NCBI GenBank assembly: GCA_963723165.1
Contig: CAVRPP010000003.1
Coordinates: 434,001 to 498,000 of the forward strand
DNA length: 64,000 bases
DNA from: UBA4744 sp963723165
Lineage (GTDB): Bacteria; Actinomycetota; Acidimicrobiia; Spongiisociales; UBA4744
Direction: 5' to 3'
The notes under the pieces are model-generated. The model was not told the DNA's origin. It saw only the letters and a list, made by a program, of their open reading frames with translations, and searched no databases. Position numbers and translations under genes: made by a program. Of the stretch, positions 32,676 through 41,028 are shown one piece after another (the first letter of the stretch is position 1; the number at the start of each line of letters is the position of its first letter).

Positions 32676-32894
32676 GTGGTTTCGCTTCCAGCGGCTGATG
32701 GCCGACCAGCGGGACAAGACGGAGCCGGGGATGACGCCCAACAGGTGGACCGGGAGAAAGTACTCGAGCGGTGGGTTGCCACCCGAAAACTTGACCACCA
32801 ACCACACAACCCACACCAGAAGACCCAGCAGGATCAGCCGGCGACCGATCCGCTCGAGGTTTGAAGCGTCGGCTCTCTTGATGGTGGCGGTCAC
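32649..32894 (-). CDS. small two-helix membrane protein, unknown
   Basis: 81 aa with two hydrophobic helices (about 19-38 and 44-60) and a basic N-terminus (ATIKRADASNLERIGRR). No family was recognised. The C-terminal residues HEARATNEE are encoded by the heptamer array at 32641-32675, so the true end may have been shifted by repeat change. It has no close same-strand partner except groEL upstream, behind a terminator. Moderately likely to be real, given membrane-like composition and good codon usage. Confidence 0.6.
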   Translation of the reverse strand: MTATIKRADASNLERIGRRLILLGLLVWVVWLVVKFSGGNPPLEYFLPVHLLGVIPGSVLSRWSAISRWKRNHEARATNEE

Positions 32895-32984
32895 GGAGAC
32901 ATTATGTCAGGTCGATGCAGACCGAATGCCGACACAACGCACCGTCGGACCAGGGAAAGACGAGCAACCAAGAACGCCCGTACA

Positions 32985-33015
32985 CAAAGGAGCGGGACCC
33001 CGAAGGGCCCCGCTC
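32985..33015 (-). terminator. terminator downstream of groEL
   Basis: On the minus strand an 11-bp stem (GAGCGGGGCCC against GGGTCCCGCTC, one G-U pair) closes on a TTCG tetraloop, followed by CTTTGTG. It starts 26 nt past the groEL stop. Confidence 0.75.
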
Positions 33016-33040
33016 TCTCGATTCGACTCTCGGTTGTGAC

Positions 33041-34667
33041 CTAGAAGTCCATTCCAGGTCCACCGGCACCAGCAGGCATGGCCGGTGCATCTTCCTTCTG
33101 TTCGACGATCAGCGCCTCGGTGGTGAGGAGCAGTCCGGCGATCGACGCAGCGTTCTGTACCGCAGAGCGGGTTACCTTGGCAGGATCGATGATCCCGGCC
33201 ACCATCAGGTCCTCATAGGAGCCTGTGGCAGCGTTGAAGCCCATGGTCCCGCCGTCGTTACGAACACGCTCGGCAACGACGCCACCTTCAAATCCGGCGT
33301 TGACCGCGATCTGTCGAAGCGGCTCTTCGAGCGACTTGCGAACAATGGAACGACCGGTCTTCTCATCTCCGGTTCCACCGCGCACCTTGTCGAGTACATC
33401 CTGGGCCCGGAGCAGCGCAACGCCACCACCGGGAACGATGCCCTCTTCAACAGCCGCCCGGGTTGCGGACAAAGCGTCCTCAATCCGGTGCTTCTTCTCC
33501 TTCAGTTCCACCTCGGTGGCCGCACCAACTTTGATCACGGCGACACCGCCGGCCAGTTTGGCCAGGCGCTCCTGAAGCTTCTCGCGGTCCCAGTCGGAAT
33601 CCGAGTTTTCGATCTCGCGCTCGGATCTGCTTGATCCGGCCCTTCACGTCGGCGTCGGATCCGCCACCTTCGACGATGGTCGTGTCGTCCTTGGTGACGA
33701 CAACCTTGCGGGCCCGGCCCAACATGTCCAAAGACACGTTCTCGAGCTTCAGGCCGACCTCTTCGGAGATGACCGTAGCACCGGTCAGAATGGCGATGTC
33801 TTGCAACATGGCCTTCCGCCGCTCACCGAATCCGGGAGCCTTGACGGCTACCGACGCGAATGTGCCGCGGATCTTGTTGACCACCAGTGTGGCCAGAGCC
33901 TCTCCTTCGACGTCCTCGGACAGGATCATGACCGGCTTGCCGGTCTGCATGACCTTCTCCAACACGGGCAGCATGTCGTTGACCGCTGTGATCTTCTGGT
34001 TTGCGATCAGGATGTACACATCCTCGAGGACCGCCTCCTGGCGATCGGGGTCGGTGATGAAGTAAGGCGAGGTGAATCCCTTGTCGAACTGCATACCCTC
34101 GGTGAACTCGAGCTCGATCCCGAAGGTCTGGCCTTCTTCGACGGTGATCACACCATCTTTGCCCACCTTGTCCATCGCCTCGGCGATCTTTTCGCCGATC
34201 GTGTTGTCGGCAGCCGAGATAGCAGCCACATGGGCGATCTCATCACGGGAGGTGATCTCACGGCTGAACTCACCGATGAATTCGACAATCTTGCCGACCG
34301 CTTGTTCCATGCCCCGCTTGAGTTCCATCGGGTTGGCACCGGCGGCTACGTTGCGAAGGCCTTCCTTCACCATGGCCTGGGCCAGCACCGTGGCGGTGGT
34401 GGTTCCGTCACCGGCGACATCGTTGGTCTTGGTGGCGACTTCCTTGGCGAGCTGGGCGCCCATGTTCTCGTAGGGATCCTCCAGCTCGATCTCTTTGGCG
34501 ATGGTCACCCCGTCGTTGGTGATGGTGGGGGCGCCCCACTTCTTCTCCAACACGACGTTACGACCCTTGGGGCCGAGGGTGACCTTCACCACGTCGGCCA
34601 ATTTGTTTACTCCGGCTTCGAGGCCCCGGCGGGCATCTTCATCGAAGCGCAACTCCTTTGCAGCCAT
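33041..34667 (-). CDS. groEL: chaperonin GroEL, interrupted by a one-base frameshift
   Basis: 60-kDa chaperonin that folds proteins in a double-ring cage with GroES. The N-terminal part is intact (AAKELRFDEDARRGLEAGVN, ATP-site DGTTTATVLAQAMV, apical domain). Near 33614-33622 the message reads GAGCGCGAG where the family needs one base fewer. The first frame then runs into junk ending GEEAPD at 33480. The other frame continues correctly from EIENSDSDWDREKLQERLAK through VGAATEVELKEKKHRIEDAL to a short C-terminus ending AGGPGMDF. Total 1627 nt equals 541 codons plus stop plus one extra base. Either a sequencing or assembly error or a real inactivation; a second groEL copy elsewhere is common in actinobacteria. 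Confidence 0.92.
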
Positions 34668-34688
34668 TTGAATAATCCTCCTGATTTC

Positions 34689-34979
34689 TTAGGCGATGAT
34701 CGCGAGCAGGTCGCGAGAAGAGAGGATCAGATACTCCTGGCCCTCGAACTTGATCTCGGTGCCCCCGTACTTGGAGTAGACGACCGTGTCGCCTTCCTTG
34801 ACGTCCATCGGGGTGCGTTCTCCCTGGTCGTTGACCTCTCCGGGCCCAACGGCCAACACCTCACCCAACTGTGGCTTCTCTTTGGCCGTATCGGGTATTA
34901 CCAGACCAGACGCGGTGCGAGCATCTTGATCATCCTTGGCCTTGACGACCACACGATCGCCCAATGGCTTCAATTTCAT
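34689..34979 (-). CDS. groES: co-chaperonin GroES
   Basis: 96 aa, usual length. It caps the GroEL ring. It begins KLKPLGDRVVVKAKDD and has the mobile-loop region TASGLVIPDTAKEKPQLGEV (about 23-42); YSKYGGTEIKFEGQEYLIL is the C-terminal hallmark. ATG 34979 has AGGAGG 8-9 nt upstream. It precedes groEL by 21 nt, and both lie behind two CIRCE operators, so HrcA repression is expected. Confidence 0.97.
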   Translation of the reverse strand: MKLKPLGDRVVVKAKDDQDARTASGLVIPDTAKEKPQLGEVLAVGPGEVNDQGERTPMDVKEGDTVVYSKYGGTEIKFEGQEYLILSSRDLLAIIA

Positions 34980-35003
34980 AGCGGAGCCCCTCCTTCACTC
35001 GGG

Positions 35004-35030
35004 TTAGCACTCCATGGCTCTGAGTGCCAG
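35004..35030 (-). promoter_or_regulatory. CIRCE operator, proximal
   Basis: TTAGCACTC, 9 nt, GAGTGCCAG: the HrcA-binding CIRCE inverted repeat with two changes in one arm. It lies 25 bp before groES. Confidence 0.88.
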
Positions 35031-35060
35031 ATTCTAGCACTCACCCATACAGAGTGCTAA
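35031..35060 (-). promoter_or_regulatory. groESL promoter
   Basis: On the minus strand TTAGCA (35060-35055), 18 nt, TAGAAT (35036-35031). Both boxes overlap the distal CIRCE, so HrcA binding would block RNA polymerase directly. Confidence 0.6.
35034..35060 (-). promoter_or_regulatory. CIRCE operator, distal
   Basis: CTAGCACTC, 9 nt, GAGTGCTAA: one mismatch from the consensus TTAGCACTC-N9-GAGTGCTAA. It is 3 bp from the proximal copy. Confidence 0.92.
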
Positions 35061-35081
35061 CCGGGGTTTCGCGGGCTTGAA

Positions 35082-35186
35082 GTAGCCGGTAGCCAATAGC
35101 CAGTGAACGCAAACCATCTTCGCGAACTGGGAACTGGGAACCGGGACCCGGGAACTGGAGACTGACAACTGACGACTGGAACTACG
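35082..35186. repeat. heptamer tandem arrays (4 + 9 units)
   Basis: Two blocks: 35082-35109 (GTAGCCG, GTAGCCA, ATAGCCA, GTGAACG) and 35124-35186 (GAACTGG three times with GAACCGG, GACCCGG, AGACTGA, CAACTGA, CGACTGG and AACTACG). The second block stays in perfect 7-nt phase for nine units and runs into the corA stop codon. Confidence 0.8.
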
Positions 35187-36267
35187 TCTTCTTTCGGTCC
35201 GGGTCTTCGACCAACCACTGCAGGACTCCCCGCACCGGGGTGGTAGTGACGTGGAAGAGGCCGGCCAGGCCCCGACCAACGACCCGATCGACTCTCGGCA
35301 GACGCGGGCCACCGATGAACCCCCGCCTGGAGAAGTACACCCACAGCCCGACCGAGAAAACGACCATGACACCGAGCAAGGCGAAATATGCCCACGGCTG
35401 GTCGAGTTCCGGCATGTTCACGAAGTTCATACCGTAGATTCCGGCGAGCAGGGACAGCGGCAGAATGATTGCCGAGAATACGGTCAGGACCTTCATAACC
35501 TCGTTGGTACGTTCCGCCACGGAGCTCCGGTAGGTCTCGAGCACAGAGGCGAGCAGGGCGCGAGCCATGTCGAGCGACTCAACGACCCGAAAACAATCGT
35601 CGTAGACGCTGTCGAGTCGCCGCCGGGCCCGGTCGTCGATGCCCGGCATCCCTTCATGCATCAAGGCACGCACCATGTCACGCTCGGGCGCCAGTACCCG
35701 TCGCAAGACGATGGCGTCACGTCGAAAGGCCTGCACCATCCCGACGACGTGGGGATCTCCTGCAACCGAACGTGACTCGAGGTCGGATATCTGAGCTTCG
35801 AGACCATCGACCAGTTGCAACGACCGCCTGGCGGCCGCTTCGAGAATGCCCGCCAGCAAGGTGTCCGGGCTGAGCGAGGAGAGGGTGTCCGCTTGCCGGA
35901 GCCGTTCGTGAGTCCAGGCAACGCCCGGGATGGGCGTTCGGTGGAAGGTGATGAGATACCGTTCGGATACGAACCCGTCCAGCTCTGCGGTGCTCACCCG
36001 ATCATCGACCAGCGCCGGGCTGTGCGATGAAAAGAACACGTGATCGTCGTAGTCGTCGGCCTTGGGGAATTCGCTGACGTTTTGCACGTCTTCCAGGCCT
36101 TCCCCCTCCAGTCCAAAAAGCCGTCCGATTTCCTCGACGACTTCACGATCGACCGAGTCAACATCGAGCCAGAACCAGTCCTCCCCGCCGACCTCATTGC
36201 CGAGATCGTGCAGAGCCGGTTCTGAGAAGCGGTGCCGACCGTTGCTCACGGTCATCAAATGCATCAT
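35182..36267 (-). CDS. corA: CorA family divalent cation transporter
   Basis: 361 aa. A long cytoplasmic N-terminal domain (1-about 290) is followed by two C-terminal membrane helices. The CorA signature YGMNF lies at the end of the first helix (LLAGIYGMNFVNMPELD), where it forms the Mg2+ selectivity mouth. The tail after helix two is unusually long and basic. It imports Mg2+ (or Co2+/Ni2+) as a pentamer. The start ATG 36267 lies 3 bp after a perfect palindrome that overlaps a GATAAT box, so expression may be repressed there. Confidence 0.93.
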   Translation of the reverse strand: MMHLMTVSNGRHRFSEPALHDLGNEVGGEDWFWLDVDSVDREVVEEIGRLFGLEGEGLEDVQNVSEFPKADDYDDHVFFSSHSPALVDDRVSTAELDGFVSERYLITFHRTPIPGVAWTHERLRQADTLSSLSPDTLLAGILEAAARRSLQLVDGLEAQISDLESRSVAGDPHVVGMVQAFRRDAIVLRRVLAPERDMVRALMHEGMPGIDDRARRRLDSVYDDCFRVVESLDMARALLASVLETYRSSVAERTNEVMKVLTVFSAIILPLSLLAGIYGMNFVNMPELDQPWAYFALLGVMVVFSVGLWVYFSRRGFIGGPRLPRVDRVVGRGLAGLFHVTTTPVRGVLQWLVEDPDRKKT

Positions 36268-36270
36268 GCG

Positions 36271-36287
36271 GACCCGATTATCGGGTC
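36271..36287. promoter_or_regulatory. 17-bp perfect palindrome at corA promoter
   Basis: GACCCGATTATCGGGTC: 8-bp arms around one T. On the minus strand GATAAT inside it lies 9 nt before the corA ATG, so it is both a possible -10 and an operator. Confidence 0.5.
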
Positions 36288-36312
36288 AGAGGCGGTCAAG
36301 ACCGGGGATTTC

Positions 36313-36347
36313 GCAACCAGCAACCAGAGACAAGAGACCAGAGACTT
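36313..36347. repeat. heptamer tandem array (5 units)
   Basis: Contiguous units GCAACCA twice, GAGACAA, GAGACCA, GAGACTT, between corA and the DUF1295 gene. Confidence 0.65.
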
Positions 36348-36405
36348 TGACCGGTCTGGATGGATTTGACCAGCGAAGCAGTCTGGAAGCTGGTGGCTGC
36401 GGCCG

Positions 36406-37182
36406 TCAGGCTTTCTTCGGTCCTGGAAAGAACCCGTTGGTGGTGCGCACGTACTCTGCGTAGCCCTCGCAGGTCTTGCCGAGCTTCTTCTCGAGCAGGG
36501 CGGCACCGGAGACACGCATGAGAAGTACGGTCATCAACAGCGGCCCGGGGAACGACCACCATCCGCCGGCTCCGAGGGCGAAGAGGAAGAAGCCCCACCA
36601 CACCATGAAGTCGCCGAAGTAGTTGGGATGGCGGGTGTACGCCCACACGCCCTGATCCATGACCTTGCCCTGGTTGGATGGGTCCGCTTTGAAGCGAGAC
36701 AGCTGGAAATCGCCGACCGCCTCGAAGGAGAATCCGATTACCCAGACCACCAGGCCCGCATAGTCGAGTATTCCCCAAGCATTGGTTCCATCAACAGCCC
36801 CCAGCAACGGGAGCGAGACGATCCACGCAAGAATGGCTTGCAGCCAGAACACGGTGAAGAGGCTCTTGACGGGGAACCGGGGACCTTGCCTCTTCCGCAT
36901 TGCCTGGTAGCGATAGTCCTCTCCCTTCCCGGCGTTTCGCCAAAACAGGTAGATGGAGAGCCGCACGCCCCAGATGAAGAGCAGGCCGAGCACTACCGCC
37001 GGACGGGCGCTGTATTCGTTGTCGCTGGCAAATCGATAGGTTGCTCCGAGCGTGATGAAGACGAGGGGCCAGAACGGATCGATGATGCTGGCGTCTTTGC
37101 GGATGAGGCTCACGATCCACACGATGGTCACGAGACCGGCCGCCGCTCCCAACCCCAGGAAGTAGGCACCTATGTCGAACAC
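36406..37182 (-). CDS. DUF1295 / steroid 5-alpha-reductase-like membrane protein
   Basis: 258 aa, about six or seven membrane helices. The C-terminal part matches the DUF1295/ICMT-reductase group: QLSRFKADPSNQGKVMDQGV, then WAYTRHPNYFGDF, the conserved RHPNY motif, and YAEYVRTTNGFFPG at the end. Relatives are NADPH-dependent steroid reductases or methyltransferases; the substrate here is unknown. The start is GTG 37182 with AGGAGG 5-6 nt upstream. A 55-nt gap separates it from the protease gene upstream on the same strand. Confidence 0.9.
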   Translation of the reverse strand: MFDIGAYFLGLGAAAGLVTIVWIVSLIRKDASIIDPFWPLVFITLGATYRFASDNEYSARPAVVLGLLFIWGVRLSIYLFWRNAGKGEDYRYQAMRKRQGPRFPVKSLFTVFWLQAILAWIVSLPLLGAVDGTNAWGILDYAGLVVWVIGFSFEAVGDFQLSRFKADPSNQGKVMDQGVWAYTRHPNYFGDFMVWWGFFLFALGAGGWWSFPGPLLMTVLLMRVSGAALLEKKLGKTCEGYAEYVRTTNGFFPGPKKA

Positions 37183-37237
37183 AACCCCTCCTTCGAAGCC
37201 CGTCCGCCGCTAATCCCCACGATGACAACCGACCAGA

Positions 37238-38359
37238 TCACGAAAGCGATTGCCGTTGCATCCACCGGGTGATATCGCTCGCCGTCACGACGCCGACCAG
37301 TCTTCCGTCCTCTACCACAATCACGCGTTGACCCGACTCGCTCAACCTGGTCAGGACCTCCTCGGCAGATGTATCGGCACCAACCGCGTCCTCCGGTTGC
37401 AGCACCTGCATCGTCTCGGAAACACGCAGCTCGCCCCAGCGGCTACGAGGGACCTCGCCGAGTTGTTTCAACGAGATCAAGCCCCGCACCCGGCCTTCCT
37501 GGAGCACCGGGAAGGTGGAGACGTTGTTCGCCATGAAATGATCGTCGAACACTTGCTGCAGCGTCAGATTGCCGTCGACGGCGAGTGGGGTGCGGGTCAT
37601 GACCTGGGCGGCGACTACACCGCTGAGACCCTCTTTCACCGTCAACTGGGCGAGGGTCGACCCGGCAGCCTGGAACAGGAACCACCCCAGCACAATCCAC
37701 CACAACCCGCCGAAGTCTCTCCGGAAGAAGACACTCAGCACACCAACGGCAATCATCAACCCGGCGATGATGCGTCCCCCGTTGCCTGCCACCCGGGTGG
37801 CGCGCCGGTAATCACCGGTCGCCTTCCACACAATCGACCTGAGCACGCGGCCGCCGTCGAGCGGGAACCCGGGCAGCAGGTTGAATCCTCCCAGGAGGAG
37901 ATTGATCCATCCCATCCGCGCAAAGAGTTGCTCAAAGACGGATCGGTCTGCGATCAAGGCCGCCAGGCCGAGGAACGCCCCGGCCAGCACAAAGGACGAA
38001 GCCGGCCCGGCGATGGTGATCACGAACTCATCCTGCGGGTTGGCGGCCTCCGATTCGATCTCCGAGACTCCGCCAAACACGAACAATCGGATTCTTCGTA
38101 CGGATGTGCCTCGCCGGACCGCGACCAGCGAGTGGCTCAGTTCGTGGATCAGCACGCTTCCGAAGAAGAGGAAAGCACCGAACAGAGCGGCCACCCACAG
38201 GGCCGGGTCCCCCAGGGGTTCCATCAAACCGCGCCCCATGGCATCGACCAGGTCCGCCCAAAAGAAGAAGACGATCAGGAAGAAGATGACCAGCCAGGAC
38301 GTATCGACGACGATGGGGATACCGCCGACCCGGCCGATCCGGAGACCGCCTCCGTTCAT
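37238..38359 (-). CDS. site-2 protease (M50) with CBS domains
   Basis: 373 aa. Six or so membrane helices carry the zinc motif HELSH (in VLIHELSHSLVAVRRG, near residue 70) and the third ligand in NLLPGFPLDGGRVLRS (about 158-173). Two CBS domains fill residues about 250-365 (QVMTRTPLAVDGN; RVIVVEDGRLVGVVTASDIT). It is a rhomboid-unrelated intramembrane protease that cleaves membrane-bound regulators; the CBS pair may sense adenine nucleotides. The ATG overlaps the tsaD stop by one base (TGATG). Confidence 0.93.
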   Translation of the reverse strand: MNGGGLRIGRVGGIPIVVDTSWLVIFFLIVFFFWADLVDAMGRGLMEPLGDPALWVAALFGAFLFFGSVLIHELSHSLVAVRRGTSVRRIRLFVFGGVSEIESEAANPQDEFVITIAGPASSFVLAGAFLGLAALIADRSVFEQLFARMGWINLLLGGFNLLPGFPLDGGRVLRSIVWKATGDYRRATRVAGNGGRIIAGLMIAVGVLSVFFRRDFGGLWWIVLGWFLFQAAGSTLAQLTVKEGLSGVVAAQVMTRTPLAVDGNLTLQQVFDDHFMANNVSTFPVLQEGRVRGLISLKQLGEVPRSRWGELRVSETMQVLQPEDAVGADTSAEEVLTRLSESGQRVIVVEDGRLVGVVTASDITRWMQRQSLS

Positions 38360-39372
38360 CAGACGTCGAGTGACATCGACGGATCGACCTGCCCGTCCCA
38401 GGATGTGTACGTACCCTGGGACAACCAGTGCGATCCGGCGGCGCCGATCATGGCGGCGTTGTCGGTGCAGAGCAACGGCGATGGAAGCAGCAGCGTGACG
38501 CCGCGGCGGTCGGCCTCTTCCTGCATACGCAACCGCAGCCGCCGATTGGCCAGGACTCCCCCACCTCCGCCCACTACCCGGACCCCGGTATCGTCGACGG
38601 CGTTGAACGTCTTCGTGACCAGCACATCGACTATCGCTTCCTGCACGGAAGCTGCCACGTCGGCCAACGGCGGGAGCTGGTTGGAACTCGATGACTTCTT
38701 GATGAAGGTAACGACCGAAGTCTTCAGCCCTGAGAAGGACAGGTTGTAGCGATCGTCGGGAAGAGCGCGCGGGAATCGAACCGCCGCGGGATCACCCTTG
38801 AGCGATGCCTCGTCGATGGCCGGGCCGCCCGGGTATCCGAGCCCCATGAATCGAGCCACTTTGTCGAACGCCTCACCCGAAGCATCATCGATGGTGCGCC
38901 CCAGTACCTCGTAGTCGCCCCAGTCCCGCACATGGACGATCTGGCTGTGACCGCCCGAGGCGAGAACAACAACTGCGGGAGGCACAAACTCGTCATATTC
39001 CAGCCGCGGCGCAAACAGGTGGCCTTCCATATGGTCGACGCCGACAAAGGGCAGCTGACGCGCCCAGGCTGTAGCTTTGCCAAATGAGAAGCCGACCAGC
39101 AACGCCCCGACCAGGCCCGGCCCCTGTGTCGCCGCTATTCCATCGAGATCGTCGGGATGGACCCCGGCGTCACTCAAGGCCCGGTGTGTGAGAGCCCGGA
39201 TTGATTCCACGTGAGCCCTGGCAGCCACCTCCGGCACGACCCCCCCGAAGCGGGCGTGCAGGTCGACCTGGGAAGACAGAACGTTGGACAGGGCCCGCGT
39301 CCCGCGCACGACTGCCACGGCAGTCTCGTCGCAGCTCGTTTCGAAGGCGAGAACGGTCGGCTCGATTGTCAT
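38359..39372 (-). CDS. tsaD: tRNA t6A threonylcarbamoyltransferase TsaD
   Basis: 337 aa, usual length. With TsaB and TsaE it transfers threonylcarbamoyl to A37 of ANN-decoding tRNAs. It begins VLAFETSCDETAVAVV, has metal-binding histidines in GVDHMEGHLFAP, nucleotide-site VVLASGGHSQIVHV and GLGYPGGPAIDEAS, and CTDNAAMIGAAG near the C-terminus. It sits in a tight tsaE-tsaB-rimI-tsaD cluster and overlaps rimI by 4 nt. Confidence 0.96.
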   Translation of the reverse strand: MTIEPTVLAFETSCDETAVAVVRGTRALSNVLSSQVDLHARFGGVVPEVAARAHVESIRALTHRALSDAGVHPDDLDGIAATQGPGLVGALLVGFSFGKATAWARQLPFVGVDHMEGHLFAPRLEYDEFVPPAVVVLASGGHSQIVHVRDWGDYEVLGRTIDDASGEAFDKVARFMGLGYPGGPAIDEASLKGDPAAVRFPRALPDDRYNLSFSGLKTSVVTFIKKSSSSNQLPPLADVAASVQEAIVDVLVTKTFNAVDDTGVRVVGGGGGVLANRRLRLRMQEEADRRGVTLLLPSPLLCTDNAAMIGAAGSHWLSQGTYTSWDGQVDPSMSLDV

Positions 39373-39878
39373 GAAAGGCTGCTCCTGATTTCACTGAGGC
39401 GACGACCGAATGCCGGCTGATCGATCTCGTGGACCCACATGATGAGAGCATCTTCGTCGCCGTAGTAGCTCTTGCGAACACCCACCGGCGCCATCCCGAA
39501 CCTCCGGTAGAGCTCCTGGGCCGAGTGATTGGAGGAACGCACCTCGAGGGTGAGATGCTGCGCTCCGCCGGCGAGAGCAGCATCGATCAAGCGCAGCATC
39601 AAGCGAGTGCCGAGTTTCTGGCCGCGGGCTTCCGGGGTGACGGCAATGGTCGTAACGTGAGCTTCATCCAACACCTGAAGCAGCCCCGCATAACCTGCCA
39701 CCTCACCCGGGTCGTCGATAGCCACGAAGTAGGAGCGACCGGGTTGCTCCAGTTCATCTCGAAAGACGGTTTCCGACCAGGGCAGCGGAAACGTCGAGCT
39801 TTCCAGGCGATGAACGCCAGGAATGTCCGAGGCGAGCATCAGTCGGATTTCCATCACGTCGGTGACGATTCCGCCCAT
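39369..39878 (-). CDS. rimI: RimI-type ribosomal protein alanine acetyltransferase
   Basis: 169 aa GNAT enzyme that acetylates the N-terminus of ribosomal protein S18 and others. The acetyl-CoA motif is VTPEARGQKLGTRLMLRLID (about 76-95); LEVRSSNHSAQELYRRFGMA (about 106-125) matches the RimI EVR-SN-A--LY-K-GF pattern. Start ATG 39878 is set by a strong GGAGGAGGG just upstream. A second ATG at 39854 overlapping the tsaB stop fits homologue lengths but has no ribosome site. It lies in the tsa cluster, as in mycobacteria. Confidence 0.92.
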   Translation of the reverse strand: MGGIVTDVMEIRLMLASDIPGVHRLESSTFPLPWSETVFRDELEQPGRSYFVAIDDPGEVAGYAGLLQVLDEAHVTTIAVTPEARGQKLGTRLMLRLIDAALAGGAQHLTLEVRSSNHSAQELYRRFGMAPVGVRKSYYGDEDALIMWVHEIDQPAFGRRLSEIRSSLS

Positions 39879-40573
39879 GGACCCTCCTCCCGGAAGTTCT
39901 TCCAGCTGATGGTCACGTCGGGTTCGCGCAGGTACAGAGGCCTCACTTCGTCGGCGTGAGGAAAGTCTTCTCGCTCAACACGGCCCACCGCTAATTCGAG
40001 CATCGCCTCAGCGGCCGGGAATTGTGGTCGGCCGGTCTTGACCCGGTGCAGCCCCCGGAAGAAATTCTCGTTGAGTGACGCCCAGTCTCCAACCACCAGT
40101 GCGTCCTCCGGGTCCGATTGCAGCATGGCCCGGAACCGCTCCACCGTCACCAACTGCCCGGGACCGTCTTTGACCACGCCACCCGGCAAAGGCCGGTAGG
40201 ACGCCACGGCGAGCTCGCCGCGGCGAACGTCCACCACAGACCAGATGTGACGGCGGTGCGTTGACGCCCGCAAAGCAATTACGTCCAGTGAAATCAGGGG
40301 CACGAGGGGGACTCCCAGTGCCGACGCCAATCCTTGCGCTGTGGACAGGCCCACCCGGAGGCCCGTGTAGAGCCCCGGACCCACGTCGATCACTATGGCG
40401 TCCAGTTCATGGGGTCGCCACCCCACCTGGTCAAAACAGAAGTCGAGGGCCGACACGATGAAGGCGCCGTGGCCACGCCGATCCACCCGATCGGCCGCAG
40501 CCACAACGTCACGCCCATTCCCCAGCGCAATGGAACTGGCCGGGGTGGCCGTCTCAATGGCCAGCAGCCTCAT
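39854..40573 (-). CDS. tsaB: t6A biosynthesis protein TsaB
   Basis: 239 aa partner and scaffold of TsaD, with the same ASKHA fold. It begins RLLAIETATPASSIALGNG; the conserved VDVGPGLYTGLRVGLSTAQG (written here as VIDVGPGLYTG, then LRVGLSTAQGLASALGVPLV) is near 60-90. Overlaps tsaE by 4 nt and rimI by 25 nt. Confidence 0.95.
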   Translation of the reverse strand: MRLLAIETATPASSIALGNGRDVVAAADRVDRRGHGAFIVSALDFCFDQVGWRPHELDAIVIDVGPGLYTGLRVGLSTAQGLASALGVPLVPLISLDVIALRASTHRRHIWSVVDVRRGELAVASYRPLPGGVVKDGPGQLVTVERFRAMLQSDPEDALVVGDWASLNENFFRGLHRVKTGRPQFPAAEAMLELAVGRVEREDFPHADEVRPLYLREPDVTISWKNFREEGPWAESSPT

Positions 40574-41028
40574 TCGGTCATCTCCTTCAGAGACCTGGTC
40601 TCCCAGGCACCATGGCCAACGAGACGTACGATCCGATCGGCAGGCCCGGTTACTTCGATATCTACGGTCAGGTGATCATCCGGCATCGCTGCGGCAACCG
40701 CATTGCCCCACTCGACGATCAGAACCCCGTCGCGTGACCCTTCGAAGAGGTCGAGATCATCGAGCTCGTTGAGCGACCCGACCCGGTACACGTCGGCGTG
40801 AGTCAACGGCGTGAACCCGCCCGTGTAACGACGCACCAGCATGAAGCTGGGACTGATCACGGGTTCTTCAATACCCAGGCCTTCGGCCAAACCCCCGGCC
40901 AGGGCAGTCTTCCCCGCACCGAGCTCGCCGACCAGCAGAATGACATCGCCGGGTCCGAGAAAGCTGGCCAGCCGGCGACCGATCGCCCGGGTTTCGACCT
41001 CGCTCGCGGAGTGGAGTTCAACCGTCAT
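40570..41028 (-). CDS. tsaE: t6A biosynthesis ATPase TsaE
   Basis: 152 aa P-loop ATPase. Walker A is LLVGELGAGKTALAGGLAEG (about 31-50), SPSFMLVRRYTG and THADVYRVGSLNELDDLDLF follow, and IVEWGN is the conserved end of the core. It powers the TsaBDE cycle. It overlaps the uracil-DNA glycosylase gene by 4 nt, so the cluster is one transcription unit. Confidence 0.95.
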   Translation of the reverse strand: MTVELHSASEVETRAIGRRLASFLGPGDVILLVGELGAGKTALAGGLAEGLGIEEPVISPSFMLVRRYTGGFTPLTHADVYRVGSLNELDDLDLFEGSRDGVLIVEWGNAVAAAMPDDHLTVDIEVTGPADRIVRLVGHGAWETRSLKEMTE

